DNA of 64,000 bases from assembly GCA_038501625.1 (NCBI GenBank), contig JAZAYU010000890.1:1-64000 (forward strand), in the 5' to 3' direction. Position numbers and translations under genes: made by a program. This DNA is from Corbicula japonica (Eukaryota; Mollusca; Bivalvia; Venerida; Cyrenidae). Positions 45,928 to 60,900 of this stretch are shown here, in pieces (position 1 is the first letter of the stretch; each line of letters begins with the position of its first letter). The notes beneath the pieces are model-generated. The model was not told where the DNA came from and searched no databases. It was given only the letters and a program-made list of their open reading frames with translations.

Positions 45928-48900
45928 AAACTGATTTTGTATACAATTTGTTAATTTTGTGAATATTGACAAATCTAAAGAATTTCTGCATACATTTGCA
46001 GCAGTTAGAAGGTCAGTCTGATTGTAAGTTGTTAATAAAGGGGCCTCTGAATTAAGATAGTGTTGAAAATAGCCTTATTCACTATATTCAGATTGGGAGA
46101 TGGTGTTGTAGCTTTGTTGAGACCTGCACTTTATTATATTTCCCATGAAAAGTATAGAAATTGTCACTTTTTAAGGTTGGATTGTTGTAAAACTATACAT
46201 GGGAGTGCATGTTTTGTTATGCATTTGCTTATTTTGGTATAAAAAGGTTGCTAGATTTTGAGGATAATGCTTGCATTTGATGAAACTTAGAGGTGGTTTT
46301 CACTGTAAGGTATATTTGGATCAAAAGTGTAGCTTTGATTTAATTCTGGTTAGGAAAAAGTGACTTTATAATGAATTAGATTTGCCTTTTAGACACAAAA
46401 ACTGTGTTTTTCCTCTTTTAGAAGTCTTTCTTAATATTTCAGTAAGTCTCAGATTTGTTAGATATGTTTTTGATGCCTAATGTTGAACAGTGTAGAGTGG
46501 CTGTATATTAAAACTGGTAATAGAATAAAGGCAAAATGAGAAAAAATGAATTTTATGTGTGACTTTTGTTCGGTATGAGTTGGATTTCAGTTGCGAAGCA
46601 GTAAATTATTTCGCGAACAAATAATTTTAAGTCTGTTCCTGGAAGTTGCGATAAGTTTGACCATAAAATGCCACCGGGTATGTTAAATAGATCTCTGACT
46701 GTGTAAAGCATTTCACTTACTGATTTGCTACTATGATTGGGGTATACAATAGTTTTAAATTTTGTTTTTAACAGAGAATAGCAGTATTTCTCTGTAAAAG
46801 TGGTTAACTGGTTTTCTTTTGGGAGTCTGGTCCCAGAAAACCATGGATTTTATGACAGACCTAAATCTGGCATATATGTTTACTAGAAATTGTTTAACAT
46901 GGGGCCTTAAACATTGTCTGCTTGACACTTTTGTTTTCAAAACTGTAGCACCAGCTTGAGATTTTTTGAAAATAATTATAGCAGAAATATTTTTATTATA
47001 TTTATACATACAAAATTGTAAGTTATAGCAAATTAGACTTATTTAGAGAACATGAGTTGTCTCCCTTTCAACAAAGAAAATTGAAACAGAAAAATCATTT
47101 AATGAAATATGCTTTATTATACAATCAGAGCAATTGAATTACATAATAATTTAATCATTTCATGCATACTGACTATTTTTAAAGCATTTTGGATCTGATA
47201 ATTCTTTATTTCATGGGATTTTGATATAGGATTACCTATGAGGAGTGACATCATAGAGGCATTTCAGGGCAAAAACAAGCCCCTGGGTAAATAGCAGTGT
47301 CCAGTCAAGGTGTATTGTTTATTTTCATGCATAAAAACACATTTTATATGACAACTGGAAGAATTTAGTAAAAAACAGTCTCATGAAATGAATGATTTCC
47401 ACTCCAAATGCATCAAAATGTCATTTTCTTTTGGATTTTCACTATGTCTTGGTTTCCACAAAAGTCATGGCTGTGTATTTTAAGTGCAGAATGATACTAA
47501 ATAGACTGTGTTTCCATGAATAAATATGTTTATAGCTGCTTTTAATGTAAAATTCAGGAATTTGATCTTGCAGGTAGTGAAAATTTATTGAAATAATAGC
47601 TAGAAAATGTCTTTTTTTGTATTTTTACATGGGGTGGGGATACAAAAATGACTCTGTATAGAAGCATTTAAGGCCAAGCCAAAAAATTACTTGTTTAAAA
47701 TATCATGCCTGTGTGTGAGTCTTCAGTGGTCAAGTTTTATAACATAAACTGGAATATTCTATTTTTCCTGATTTTTTTTGTTATGAATGTTTATAATCTG
47801 TTTATAGTGTTTTTAGTGTGGCTGAACTGTCACCAACTGCTTACACTTGAAGAAGGGCTGTGAGTTCAGATTTAGACAAAAACAAACAAAACATGGATTT
47901 TAATTTTTGGAATTATTTATTTCTTCATTTTATACAATGTTTGAATATAACTAAAAATAATATGTGACGCTTAAAGGCAGCAAGACTCTGGATGTATGTG
48001 ATCTATTGAGCGCCTTGTTTGAAACTGATTTTGTATACAATTTGTTAATTTTGTGAATATTGACAAATCTAAAGAATTTCTGCATACATTTGCAGCAGTT
48101 AGAAGGTCAGTCTGATTGTAAGTTGTTAATAAAGGGGCCTCTGAATTAAGATAGTGTTGAAAATAGCCTTATTCACTATATTCAGATTGGGAGATGGTGT
48201 TGTAGCTTTGTTGAGACCTGCACTTTATTATATTTCCCATGAAAAGTATAGAAATTGTCACTTTTTAAGGTTGGATTGTTGTAAAACTATACATGGGAGT
48301 GCATGTTTTGTTATGCATTTGCTTATTTTGGTATAAAAAGGTTGCTAGATTTTGAGGATAATGCTTGCATTTGATGAAACTTAGAGGTGGTTTTCACTGT
48401 AAGGTATATTTGGATCAAAAGTGTAGCTTTGATTTAATTCTGGTTAGGAAAAAGTGACTTTATAATGAATTAGATTTGCCTTTTAGACACAAAAACTGTG
48501 TTTTTCCTCTTTTAGAAGTCTTTCTTAATATTTCAGTAAGTCTCAGATTTGTTAGATATGTTTTTGATGCCTAATGTTGAACAGTGTAGAGTGGCTGTAT
48601 ATTAAAACTGGTAATAGAATAAAGGCAAAATGAGAAAAAATGAATTTTATGTGTGACTTTTGTTCGGTATGAGTTGGATTTCAGTTGCGAAGCAGTAAAT
48701 TATTTCGCGAACAAATAATTTTAAGTCTGTTCCTGGAAGTTGCGATAAGTTTGACCATAAAATGCCACCGGGTATGTTAAATAGATCTCTGACTGTGTAA
48801 AGCATTTCACTTACTGATTTGCTACTATGATTGGGGTATACAATAGTTTTAAATTTTGTTTTTAACAGAGAATAGCAGTATTTCTCTGTAAAAGTGGTTA

Positions 48901-51900
48901 ACTGGTTTTCTTTTGGGAGTCTGGTCCCAGAAAACCATGGATTTTATGACAGACCTAAATCTGGCATATATGTTTACTAGAAATTGTTTAACATGGGGCC
49001 TTAAACATTGTCTGCTTGACACTTTTGTTTTCAAAACTGTAGCACCAGCTTGAGATTTTTTGAAAATAATTATAGCAGAAATATTTTTATTATATTTATA
49101 CATACAAAATTGTAAGTTATAGCAAATTAGACTTATTTAGAGAACATGAGTTGTCTCCCTTTCAACAAAGAAAATTGAAACAGAAAAATCATTTAATGAA
49201 ATATGCTTTATTATACAATCAGAGCAATTGAATTACATAATAATTTAATCATTTCATGCATACTGACTATTTTTAAAGCATTTTGGATCTGATAATTCTT
49301 TATTTCATGGGATTTTGATATAGGATTACCTATGAGGAGTGACATCATAGAGGCATTTCAGGGCAAAAACAAGCCCCTGGGTAAATAGCAGTGTCCAGTC
49401 AAGGTGTATTGTTTATTTTCATGCATAAAAACACATTTTATATGACAACTGGAAGAATTTAGTAAAAAACAGTCTCATGAAATGAATGATTTCCACTCCA
49501 AATGCATCAAAATGTCATTTTCTTTTGGATTTTCACTATGTCTTGGTTTCCACAAAAGTCATGGCTGTGTATTTTAAGTGCAGAATGATACTAAATAGAC
49601 TGTGTTTCCATGAATAAATATGTTTATAGCTGCTTTTAATGTAAAATTCAGGAATTTGATCTTGCAGGTAGTGAAAATTTATTGAAATAATAGCTAGAAA
49701 ATGTCTTTTTTTGTATTTTTACATGGGGTGGGGATACAAAAATGACTCTGTATAGAAGCATTTAAGGCCAAGCCAAAAAATTACTTGTTTAAAATATCAT
49801 GCCTGTGTGTGAGTCTTCAGTGGTCAAGTTTTATAACATAAACTGGAATATTCTATTTTTCCTGATTTTTTTTGTTATGAATGTTTATAATCTGTTTATA
49901 GTGTTTTTAGTGTGGCTGAACTGTCACCAACTGCTTACACTTGAAGAAGGGCTGTGAGTTCAGATTTAGACAAAAACAAACAAAACATGGATTTTAATTT
50001 TTGGAATTATTTATTTCTTCATTTTATACAATGTTTGAATATAACTAAAAATAATATGTGACGCTTAAGGCAGCAAGACTCTGGATGTATGTGATCTATT
50101 GAGCGCCTTGTTTGAAACTGATTTTGTATACAATTTGTTAATTTTGTGAATATTGACAAATCTAAAGAATTTCTGCATACATTTGCAGCAGTTAGAAGGT
50201 CAGTCTGATTGTAAGTTGTTAATAAAGGGGCCTCTGAATTAAGATAGTGTTGAAAATAGCCTTATTCACTATATTCAGATTGGGAGATGGTGTTGTAGCT
50301 TTGTTGAGACCTGCACTTTATTATATTTCCCATGAAAAGTATAGAAATTGTCACTTTTTAAGGTTGGATTGTTGTAAAACTATACATGGGAGTGCATTTT
50401 TTGTTATGCATTTGCTTATTTTGGTATAAAAAGGTTGCTAGATTTTGAGGATAATGCTTGCATTTGATGAAACTTAGAGGTGGTTTTCACTGTAAGGTAT
50501 ATTTGGATCAAAAGTGTAGCTTTGATTTAATTCTGGTTAGGAAAAAGTGACTTTATAATGAATTAGATTTGCCTTTTAGACACAAAAACTGTGTTTTTCC
50601 TCTTTTAGAAGTCTTTCTTAATATTTCAGTAAGTCTCAGATTTGTTAGATATGTTTTTGATGCCTAATGTTGAACAGTGTAGAGTGGCTGTATATTAAAA
50701 CTGGTAATAGAATAAAGGCAAAATGAGAAAAAATGAATTTTATGTGTGACTTTTGTTCGGTATGAGTTGGATTTCAGTTGCGAAGCAGTAAATTATTTCG
50801 CGAACAAATAATTTTAAGTCTGTTCCTGGAAGTTGCGATAAGTTTGACCATAAAATGCCACCGGGTATGTTAAATAGATCTCTGACTGTGTAAAGCATTT
50901 CACTTACTGATTTGCTACTATGATTGGGGTATACAATAGTTTTAAATTTTGTTTTTAACAGAGAATAGCAGTATTTCTCTGTAAAAGTGGTTAACTGGTT
51001 TTCTTTTGGGAGTCTGGTCCCAGAAAACCATGGATTTTATGACAGACCTAAATCTGGCATATATGTTTACTAGAAATTGTTTAACATGGGGCCTTAAACA
51101 TTGTCTGCTTGACACTTTTGTTTTCAAAACTGTAGCACCAGCTTGAGATTTTTTGAAAATAATTATAGCAGAAATATTTTTATTATATTTATACATACAA
51201 AATTGTAAGTTATAGCAAATTAGACTTATTTAGAGAACATGAGTTGTCTCCCTTTCAACAAAGAAAATTGAAACAGAAAAATCATTTAATGAAATATGCT
51301 TTATTATACAATCAGAGCAATTGAATTACATAATAATTTAATCATTTCATGCATACTGACTATTTTTAAAGCATTTTGGATCTGATAATTCTTTATTTCA
51401 TGGGATTTTGATATAGGATTACCTATGAGGAGTGACATCATAGAGGCATTTCAGGGCAAAAACAAGCCCCTGGGTAAATAGCAGTGTCCAGTCAAGGTGT
51501 ATTGTTTATTTTCATGCATAAAAACACATTTTATATGACAACTGGAAGAATTTAGTAAAAAACAGTCTCATGAAATGAATGATTTCCACTCCAAATGCAT
51601 CAAAATGTCATTTTCTTTTGGATTTTCACTATGTCTTGGTTTCCACAAAAGTCATGGCTGTGTATTTTAAGTGCAGAATGATACTAAATAGACTGTGTTT
51701 CCATGAATAAATATGTTTATAGCTGCTTTTAATGTAAAATTCAGGAATTTGATCTTGCAGGTAGTGAAAATTTATTGAAATAATAGCTAGAAAATGTCTT
51801 TTTTTGTATTTTTACATGGGGTGGGGATACAAAAATGACTCTGTATAGAAGCATTTAAGGCCAAGCCAAAAAATTACTTGTTTAAAATATCATGCCTGTG

Positions 51901-54900
51901 TGTGAGTCTTCAGTGGTCAAGTTTTATAACATAAACTGGAATATTCTATTTTTCCTGATTTTTTTTGTTATGAATGTTTATAATCTGTTTATAGTGTTTT
52001 TAGTGTGGCTGAACTGTCACCAACTGCTTACACTTGAAGAAGGGCTGTGAGTTCAGATTTAGACAAAAACAAACAAAACATGGATTTTAATTTTTGGAAT
52101 TATTTATTTCTTCATTTTATACAATGTTTGAATATAACTAAAAATAATATGTGACGCTTAAGGCAGCAAGACTCTGGATGTATGTGATCTATTGAGCGCC
52201 TTGTTTGAAACTGATTTTGTATACAATTTGTTAATTTTGTGAATATTGACAAATCTAAAGAATTTCTGCATACATTTGCAGCAGTTAGAAGGTCAGTCTG
52301 ATTGTAAGTTGTTAATAAAGGGGCCTCTGAATTAAGATAGTGTTGAAAATAGCCTTATTCACTATATTCAGATTGGGAGATGGTGTTGTAGCTTTGTTGA
52401 GACCTGCACTTTATTATATTTCCCATGAAAAGTATAGAAATTGTCACTTTTTAAGGTTGGATTGTTGTAAAACTATACATGGGAGTGCATTTTTTGTTAT
52501 GCATTTGCTTATTTTGGTATAAAAAGGTTGCTAGATTTTGAGGATAATGCTTGCATTTGATGAAACTTAGAGGTGGTTTTCACTGTAAGGTATATTTGGA
52601 TCAAAAGTGTAGCTTTGATTTAATTCTGGTTAGGAAAAAGTGACTTTATAATGAATTAGATTTGCCTTTTAGACACAAAAACTGTGTTTTTCCTCTTTTA
52701 GAAGTCTTTCTTAATATTTCAGTAAGTCTCAGATTTGTTAGATATGTTTTTGATGCCTAATGTTGAACAGTGTAGAGTGGCTGTATATTAAAACTGGTAA
52801 TAGAATAAAGGCAAAATGAGAAAAAATGAATTTTATGTGTGACTTTTGTTCGGTATGAGTTGGATTTCAGTTGCGAAGCAGTAAATTATTTCGCGAACAA
52901 ATAATTTTAAGTCTGTTCCTGGAAGTTGCGATAAGTTTGACCATAAAATGCCACCGGGTATGTTAAATAGATCTCTGACTGTGTAAAGCATTTCACTTAC
53001 TGATTTGCTACTATGATTGGGGTATACAATAGTTTTAAATTTTGTTTTTAACAGAGAATAGCAGTATTTCTCTGTAAAAGTGGTTAACTGGTTTTCTTTT
53101 GGGAGTCTGGTCCCAGAAAACCATGGATTTTATGACAGACCTAAATCTGGCATATATGTTTACTAGAAATTGTTTAACATGGGGCCTTAAACATTGTCTG
53201 CTTGACACTTTTGTTTTCAAAACTGTAGCACCAGCTTGAGATTTTTTGAAAATAATTATAGCAGAAATATTTTTATTATATTTATACATACAAAATTGTA
53301 AGTTATAGCAAATTAGACTTATTTAGAGAACATGAGTTGTCTCCCTTTCAACAAAGAAAATTGAAACAGAAAAATCATTTAATGAAATATGCTTTATTAT
53401 ACAATCAGAGCAATTGAATTACATAATAATTTAATCATTTCATGCATACTGACTATTTTTAAAGCATTTTGGATCTGATAATTCTTTATTTCATGGGATT
53501 TTGATATAGGATTACCTATGAGGAGTGACATCATAGAGGCATTTCAGGGCAAAAACAAGCCCCTGGGTAAATAGCAGTGTCCAGTCAAGGTGTATTGTTT
53601 ATTTTCATGCATAAAAACACATTTTATATGACAACTGGAAGAATTTAGTAAAAAACAGTCTCATGAAATGAATGATTTCCACTCCAAATGCATCAAAATG
53701 TCATTTTCTTTTGGATTTTCACTATGTCTTGGTTTCCACAAAAGTCATGGCTGTGTATTTTAAGTGCAGAATGATACTAAATAGACTGTGTTTCCATGAA
53801 TAAATATGTTTATAGCTGCTTTTAATGTAAAATTCAGGAATTTGATCTTGCAGGTAGTGAAAATTTATTGAAATAATAGCTAGAAAATGTCTTTTTTTGT
53901 ATTTTTACATGGGGTGGGGATACAAAAATGACTCTGTATAGAAGCATTTAAGGCCAAGCCAAAAAATTACTTGTTTAAAATATCATGCCTGTGTGTGAGT
54001 CTTCAGTGGTCAAGTTTTATAACATAAACTGGAATATTCTATTTTTCCTGATTTTTTTTGTTATGAATGTTTATAATCTGTTTATAGTGTTTTTAGTGTG
54101 GCTGAACTGTCACCAACTGCTTACACTTGAAGAAGGGCTGTGAGTTCAGATTTAGACAAAAACAAACAAAACATGGATTTTAATTTTTGGAATTATTTAT
54201 TTCTTCATTTTATACAATGTTTGAATATAACTAAAAATAATATGTGACGCTTAAGGCAGCAAGACTCTGGATGTATGTGATCTATTGAGCGCCTTGTTTG
54301 AAACTGATTTTGTATACAATTTGTTAATTTTGTGAATATTGACAAATCTAAAGAATTTCTGCATACATTTGCAGCAGTTAGAAGGTCAGTCTGATTGTAA
54401 GTTGTTAATAAAGGGGCCTCTGAATTAAGATAGTGTTGAAAATAGCCTTATTCACTATATTCAGATTGGGAGATGGTGTTGTAGCTTTGTTGAGACCTGC
54501 ACTTTATTATATTTCCCATGAAAAGTATAGAAATTGTCACTTTTTAAGGTTGGATTGTTGTAAAACTATACATGGGAGTGCATTTTTTGTTATGCATTTG
54601 CTTATTTTGGTATAAAAAGGTTGCTAGATTTTGAGGATAATGCTTGCATTTGATGAAACTTAGAGGTGGTTTTCACTGTAAGGTATATTTGGATCAAAAG
54701 TGTAGCTTTGATTTAATTCTGGTTAGGAAAAAGTGACTTTATAATGAATTAGATTTGCCTTTTAGACACAAAAACTGTGTTTTTCCTCTTTTAGAAGTCT
54801 TTCTTAATATTTCAGTAAGTCTCAGATTTGTTAGATATGTTTTTGATGCCTAATGTTGAACAGTGTAGAGTGGCTGTATATTAAAACTGGTAATAGAATA

Positions 54901-57900
54901 AAGGCAAAATGAGAAAAAATGAATTTTATGTGTGACTTTTGTTCGGTATGAGTTGGATTTCAGTTGCGAAGCAGTAAATTATTTCGCGAACAAATAATTT
55001 TAAGTCTGTTCCTGGAAGTTGCGATAAGTTTGACCATAAAATGCCACCGGGTATGTTAAATAGATCTCTGACTGTGTAAAGCATTTCACTTACTGATTTG
55101 CTACTATGATTGGGGTATACAATAGTTTTAAATTTTGTTTTTAACAGAGAATAGCAGTATTTCTCTGTAAAAGTGGTTAACTGGTTTTCTTTTGGGAGTC
55201 TGGTCCCAGAAAACCATGGATTTTATGACAGACCTAAATCTGGCATATATGTTTACTAGAAATTGTTTAACATGGGGCCTTAAACATTGTCTGCTTGACA
55301 CTTTTGTTTTCAAAACTGTAGCACCAGCTTGAGATTTTTTGAAAATAATTATAGCAGAAATATTTTTATTATATTTATACATACAAAATTGTAAGTTATA
55401 GCAAATTAGACTTATTTAGAGAACATGAGTTGTCTCCCTTTCAACAAAGAAAATTGAAACAGAAAAATCATTTAATGAAATATGCTTTATTATACAATCA
55501 GAGCAATTGAATTACATAATAATTTAATCATTTCATGCATACTGACTATTTTTAAAGCATTTTGGATCTGATAATTCTTTATTTCATGGGATTTTGATAT
55601 AGGATTACCTATGAGGAGTGACATCATAGAGGCATTTCAGGGCAAAAACAAGCCCCTGGGTAAATAGCAGTGTCCAGTCAAGGTGTATTGTTTATTTTCA
55701 TGCATAAAAACACATTTTATATGACAACTGGAAGAATTTAGTAAAAAACAGTCTCATGAAATGAATGATTTCCACTCCAAATGCATCAAAATGTCATTTT
55801 CTTTTGGATTTTCACTATGTCTTGGTTTCCACAAAAGTCATGGCTGTGTATTTTAAGTGCAGAATGATACTAAATAGACTGTGTTTCCATGAATAAATAT
55901 GTTTATAGCTGCTTTTAATGTAAAATTCAGGAATTTGATCTTGCAGGTAGTGAAAATTTATTGAAATAATAGCTAGAAAATGTCTTTTTTTGTATTTTTA
56001 CATGGGGTGGGGATACAAAAATGACTCTGTATAGAAGCATTTAAGGCCAAGCCAAAAAATTACTTGTTTAAAATATCATGCCTGTGTGTGAGTCTTCAGT
56101 GGTCAAGTTTTATAACATAAACTGGAATATTCTATTTTTCCTGATTTTTTTTGTTATGAATGTTTATAATCTGTTTATAGTGTTTTTAGTGTGGCTGAAC
56201 TGTCACCAACTGCTTACACTTGAAGAAGGGCTGTGAGTTCAGATTTAGACAAAAACAAACAAAACATGGATTTTAATTTTTGGAATTATTTATTTCTTCA
56301 TTTTATACAATGTTTGAATATAACTAAAAATAATATGTGACGCTTAAGGCAGCAAGACTCTGGATGTATGTGATCTATTGAGCGCCTTGTTTGAAACTGA
56401 TTTTGTATACAATTTGTTAATTTTGTGAATATTGACAAATCTAAAGAATTTCTGCATACATTTGCAGCAGTTAGAAGGTCAGTCTGATTGTAAGTTGTTA
56501 ATAAAGGGGCCTCTGAATTAAGATAGTGTTGAAAATAGCCTTATTCACTATATTCAGATTGGGAGATGGTGTTGTAGCTTTGTTGAGACCTGCACTTTAT
56601 TATATTTCCCATGAAAAGTATAGAAATTGTCACTTTTTAAGGTTGGATTGTTGTAAAACTATACATGGGAGTGCATTTTTTGTTATGCATTTGCTTATTT
56701 TGGTATAAAAAGGTTGCTAGATTTTGAGGATAATGCTTGCATTTGATGAAACTTAGAGGTGGTTTTCACTGTAAGGTATATTTGGATCAAAAGTGTAGCT
56801 TTGATTTAATTCTGGTTAGGAAAAAGTGACTTTATAATGAATTAGATTTGCCTTTTAGACACAAAAACTGTGTTTTTCCTCTTTTAGAAGTCTTTCTTAA
56901 TATTTCAGTAAGTCTCAGATTTGTTAGATATGTTTTTGATGCCTAATGTTGAACAGTGTAGAGTGGCTGTATATTAAAACTGGTAATAGAATAAAGGCAA
57001 AATGAGAAAAAATGAATTTTATGTGTGACTTTTGTTCGGTATGAGTTGGATTTCAGTTGCGAAGCAGTAAATTATTTCGCGAACAAATAATTTTAAGTCT
57101 GTTCCTGGAAGTTGCGATAAGTTTGACCATAAAATGCCACCGGGTATGTTAAATAGATCTCTGACTGTGTAAAGCATTTCACTTACTGATTTGCTACTAT
57201 GATTGGGGTATACAATAGTTTTAAATTTTGTTTTTAACAGAGAATAGCAGTATTTCTCTGTAAAAGTGGTTAACTGGTTTTCTTTTGGGAGTCTGGTCCC
57301 AGAAAACCATGGATTTTATGACAGACCTAAATCTGGCATATATGTTTACTAGAAATTGTTTAACATGGGGCCTTAAACATTGTCTGCTTGACACTTTTGT
57401 TTTCAAAACTGTAGCACCAGCTTGAGATTTTTTGAAAATAATTATAGCAGAAATATTTTTATTATATTTATACATACAAAATTGTAAGTTATAGCAAATT
57501 AGACTTATTTAGAGAACATGAGTTGTCTCCCTTTCAACAAAGAAAATTGAAACAGAAAAATCATTTAATGAAATATGCTTTATTATACAATCAGAGCAAT
57601 TGAATTACATAATAATTTAATCATTTCATGCATACTGACTATTTTTAAAGCATTTTGGATCTGATAATTCTTTATTTCATGGGATTTTGATATAGGATTA
57701 CCTATGAGGAGTGACATCATAGAGGCATTTCAGGGCAAAAACAAGCCCCTGGGTAAATAGCAGTGTCCAGTCAAGGTGTATTGTTTATTTTCATGCATAA
57801 AAACACATTTTATATGACAACTGGAAGAATTTAGTAAAAAACAGTCTCATGAAATGAATGATTTCCACTCCAAATGCATCAAAATGTCATTTTCTTTTGG

Positions 57901-60900
57901 ATTTTCACTATGTCTTGGTTTCCACAAAAGTCATGGCTGTGTATTTTAAGTGCAGAATGATACTAAATAGACTGTGTTTCCATGAATAAATATGTTTATA
58001 GCTGCTTTTAATGTAAAATTCAGGAATTTGATCTTGCAGGTAGTGAAAATTTATTGAAATAATAGCTAGAAAATGTCTTTTTTTGTATTTTTACATGGGG
58101 TGGGGATACAAAAATGACTCTGTATAGAAGCATTTAAGGCCAAGCCAAAAAATTACTTGTTTAAAATATCATGCCTGTGTGTGAGTCTTCAGTGGTCAAG
58201 TTTTATAACATAAACTGGAATATTCTATTTTTCCTGATTTTTTTTGTTATGAATGTTTATAATCTGTTTATAGTGTTTTTAGTGTGGCTGAACTGTCACC
58301 AACTGCTTACACTTGAAGAAGGGCTGTGAGTTCAGATTTAGACAAAAACAAACAAAACATGGATTTTAATTTTTGGAATTATTTATTTCTTCATTTTATA
58401 CAATGTTTGAATATAACTAAAAATAATATGTGACGCTTAAGGCAGCAAGACTCTGGATGTATGTGATCTATTGAGCGCCTTGTTTGAAACTGATTTTGTA
58501 TACAATTTGTTAATTTTGTGAATATTGACAAATCTAAAGAATTTCTGCATACATTTGCAGCAGTTAGAAGGTCAGTCTGATTGTAAGTTGTTAATAAAGG
58601 GGCCTCTGAATTAAGATAGTGTTGAAAATAGCCTTATTCACTATATTCAGATTGGGAGATGGTGTTGTAGCTTTGTTGAGACCTGCACTTTATTATATTT
58701 CCCATGAAAAGTATAGAAATTGTCACTTTTTAAGGTTGGATTGTTGTAAAACTATACATGGGAGTGCATTTTTTGTTATGCATTTGCTTATTTTGGTATA
58801 AAAAGGTTGCTAGATTTTGAGGATAATGCTTGCATTTGATGAAACTTAGAGGTGGTTTTCACTGTAAGGTATATTTGGATCAAAAGTGTAGCTTTGATTT
58901 AATTCTGGTTAGGAAAAAGTGACTTTATAATGAATTAGATTTGCCTTTTAGACACAAAAACTGTGTTTTTCCTCTTTTAGAAGTCTTTCTTAATATTTCA
59001 GTAAGTCTCAGATTTGTTAGATATGTTTTTGATGCCTAATGTTGAACAGTGTAGAGTGGCTGTATATTAAAACTGGTAATAGAATAAAGGCAAAATGAGA
59101 AAAAATGAATTTTATGTGTGACTTTTGTTCGGTATGAGTTGGATTTCAGTTGCGAAGCAGTAAATTATTTCGCGAACAAATAATTTTAAGTCTGTTCCTG
59201 GAAGTTGCGATAAGTTTGACCATAAAATGCCACCGGGTATGTTAAATAGATCTCTGACTGTGTAAAGCATTTCACTTACTGATTTGCTACTATGATTGGG
59301 GTATACAATAGTTTTAAATTTTGTTTTTAACAGAGAATAGCAGTATTTCTCTGTAAAAGTGGTTAACTGGTTTTCTTTTGGGAGTCTGGTCCCAGAAAAC
59401 CATGGATTTTATGACAGACCTAAATCTGGCATATATGTTTACTAGAAATTGTTTAACATGGGGCCTTAAACATTGTCTGCTTGACACTTTTGTTTTCAAA
59501 ACTGTAGCACCAGCTTGAGATTTTTTGAAAATAATTATAGCAGAAATATTTTTATTATATTTATACATACAAAATTGTAAGTTATAGCAAATTAGACTTA
59601 TTTAGAGAACATGAGTTGTCTCCCTTTCAACAAAGAAAATTGAAACAGAAAAATCATTTAATGAAATATGCTTTATTATACAATCAGAGCAATTGAATTA
59701 CATAATAATTTAATCATTTCATGCATACTGACTATTTTTAAAGCATTTTGGATCTGATAATTCTTTATTTCATGGGATTTTGATATAGGATTACCTATGA
59801 GGAGTGACATCATAGAGGCATTTCAGGGCAAAAACAAGCCCCTGGGTAAATAGCAGTGTCCAGTCAAGGTGTATTGTTTATTTTCATGCATAAAAACACA
59901 TTTTATATGACAACTGGAAGAATTTAGTAAAAAACAGTCTCATGAAATGAATGATTTCCACTCCAAATGCATCAAAATGTCATTTTCTTTTGGATTTTCA
60001 CTATGTCTTGGTTTCCACAAAAGTCATGGCTGTGTATTTTAAGTGCAGAATGATACTAAATAGACTGTGTTTCCATGAATAAATATGTTTATAGCTGCTT
60101 TTAATGTAAAATTCAGGAATTTGATCTTGCAGGTAGTGAAAATTTATTGAAATAATAGCTAGAAAATGTCTTTTTTTGTATTTTTACATGGGGTGGGGAT
60201 ACAAAAATGACTCTGTATAGAAGCATTTAAGGCCAAGCCAAAAAATTACTTGTTTAAAATATCATGCCTGTGTGTGAGTCTTCAGTGGTCAAGTTTTATA
60301 ACATAAACTGGAATATTCTATTTTTCCTGATTTTTTTTGTTATGAATGTTTATAATCTGTTTATAGTGTTTTTAGTGTGGCTGAACTGTCACCAACTGCT
60401 TACACTTGAAGAAGGGCTGTGAGTTCAGATTTAGACAAAAACAAACAAAACATGGATTTTAATTTTTGGAATTATTTATTTCTTCATTTTATACAATGTT
60501 TGAATATAACTAAAAATAATATGTGACGCTTAAGGCAGCAAGACTCTGGATGTATGTGATCTATTGAGCGCCTTGTTTGAAACTGATTTTGTATACAATT
60601 TGTTAATTTTGTGAATATTGACAAATCTAAAGAATTTCTGCATACATTTGCAGCAGTTAGAAGGTCAGTCTGATTGTAAGTTGTTAATAAAGGGGCCTCT
60701 GAATTAAGATAGTGTTGAAAATAGCCTTATTCACTATATTCAGATTGGGAGATGGTGTTGTAGCTTTGTTGAGACCTGCACTTTATTATATTTCCCATGA
60801 AAAGTATAGAAATTGTCACTTTTTAAGGTTGGATTGTTGTAAAACTATACATGGGAGTGCATTTTTTGTTATGCATTTGCTTATTTTGGTATAAAAAGGT

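Noticed and set aside
45259..45991. Long ORFs crossing the gap
   Set aside because: Almost all codons are undetermined bases; only short anonymous ends are readable.
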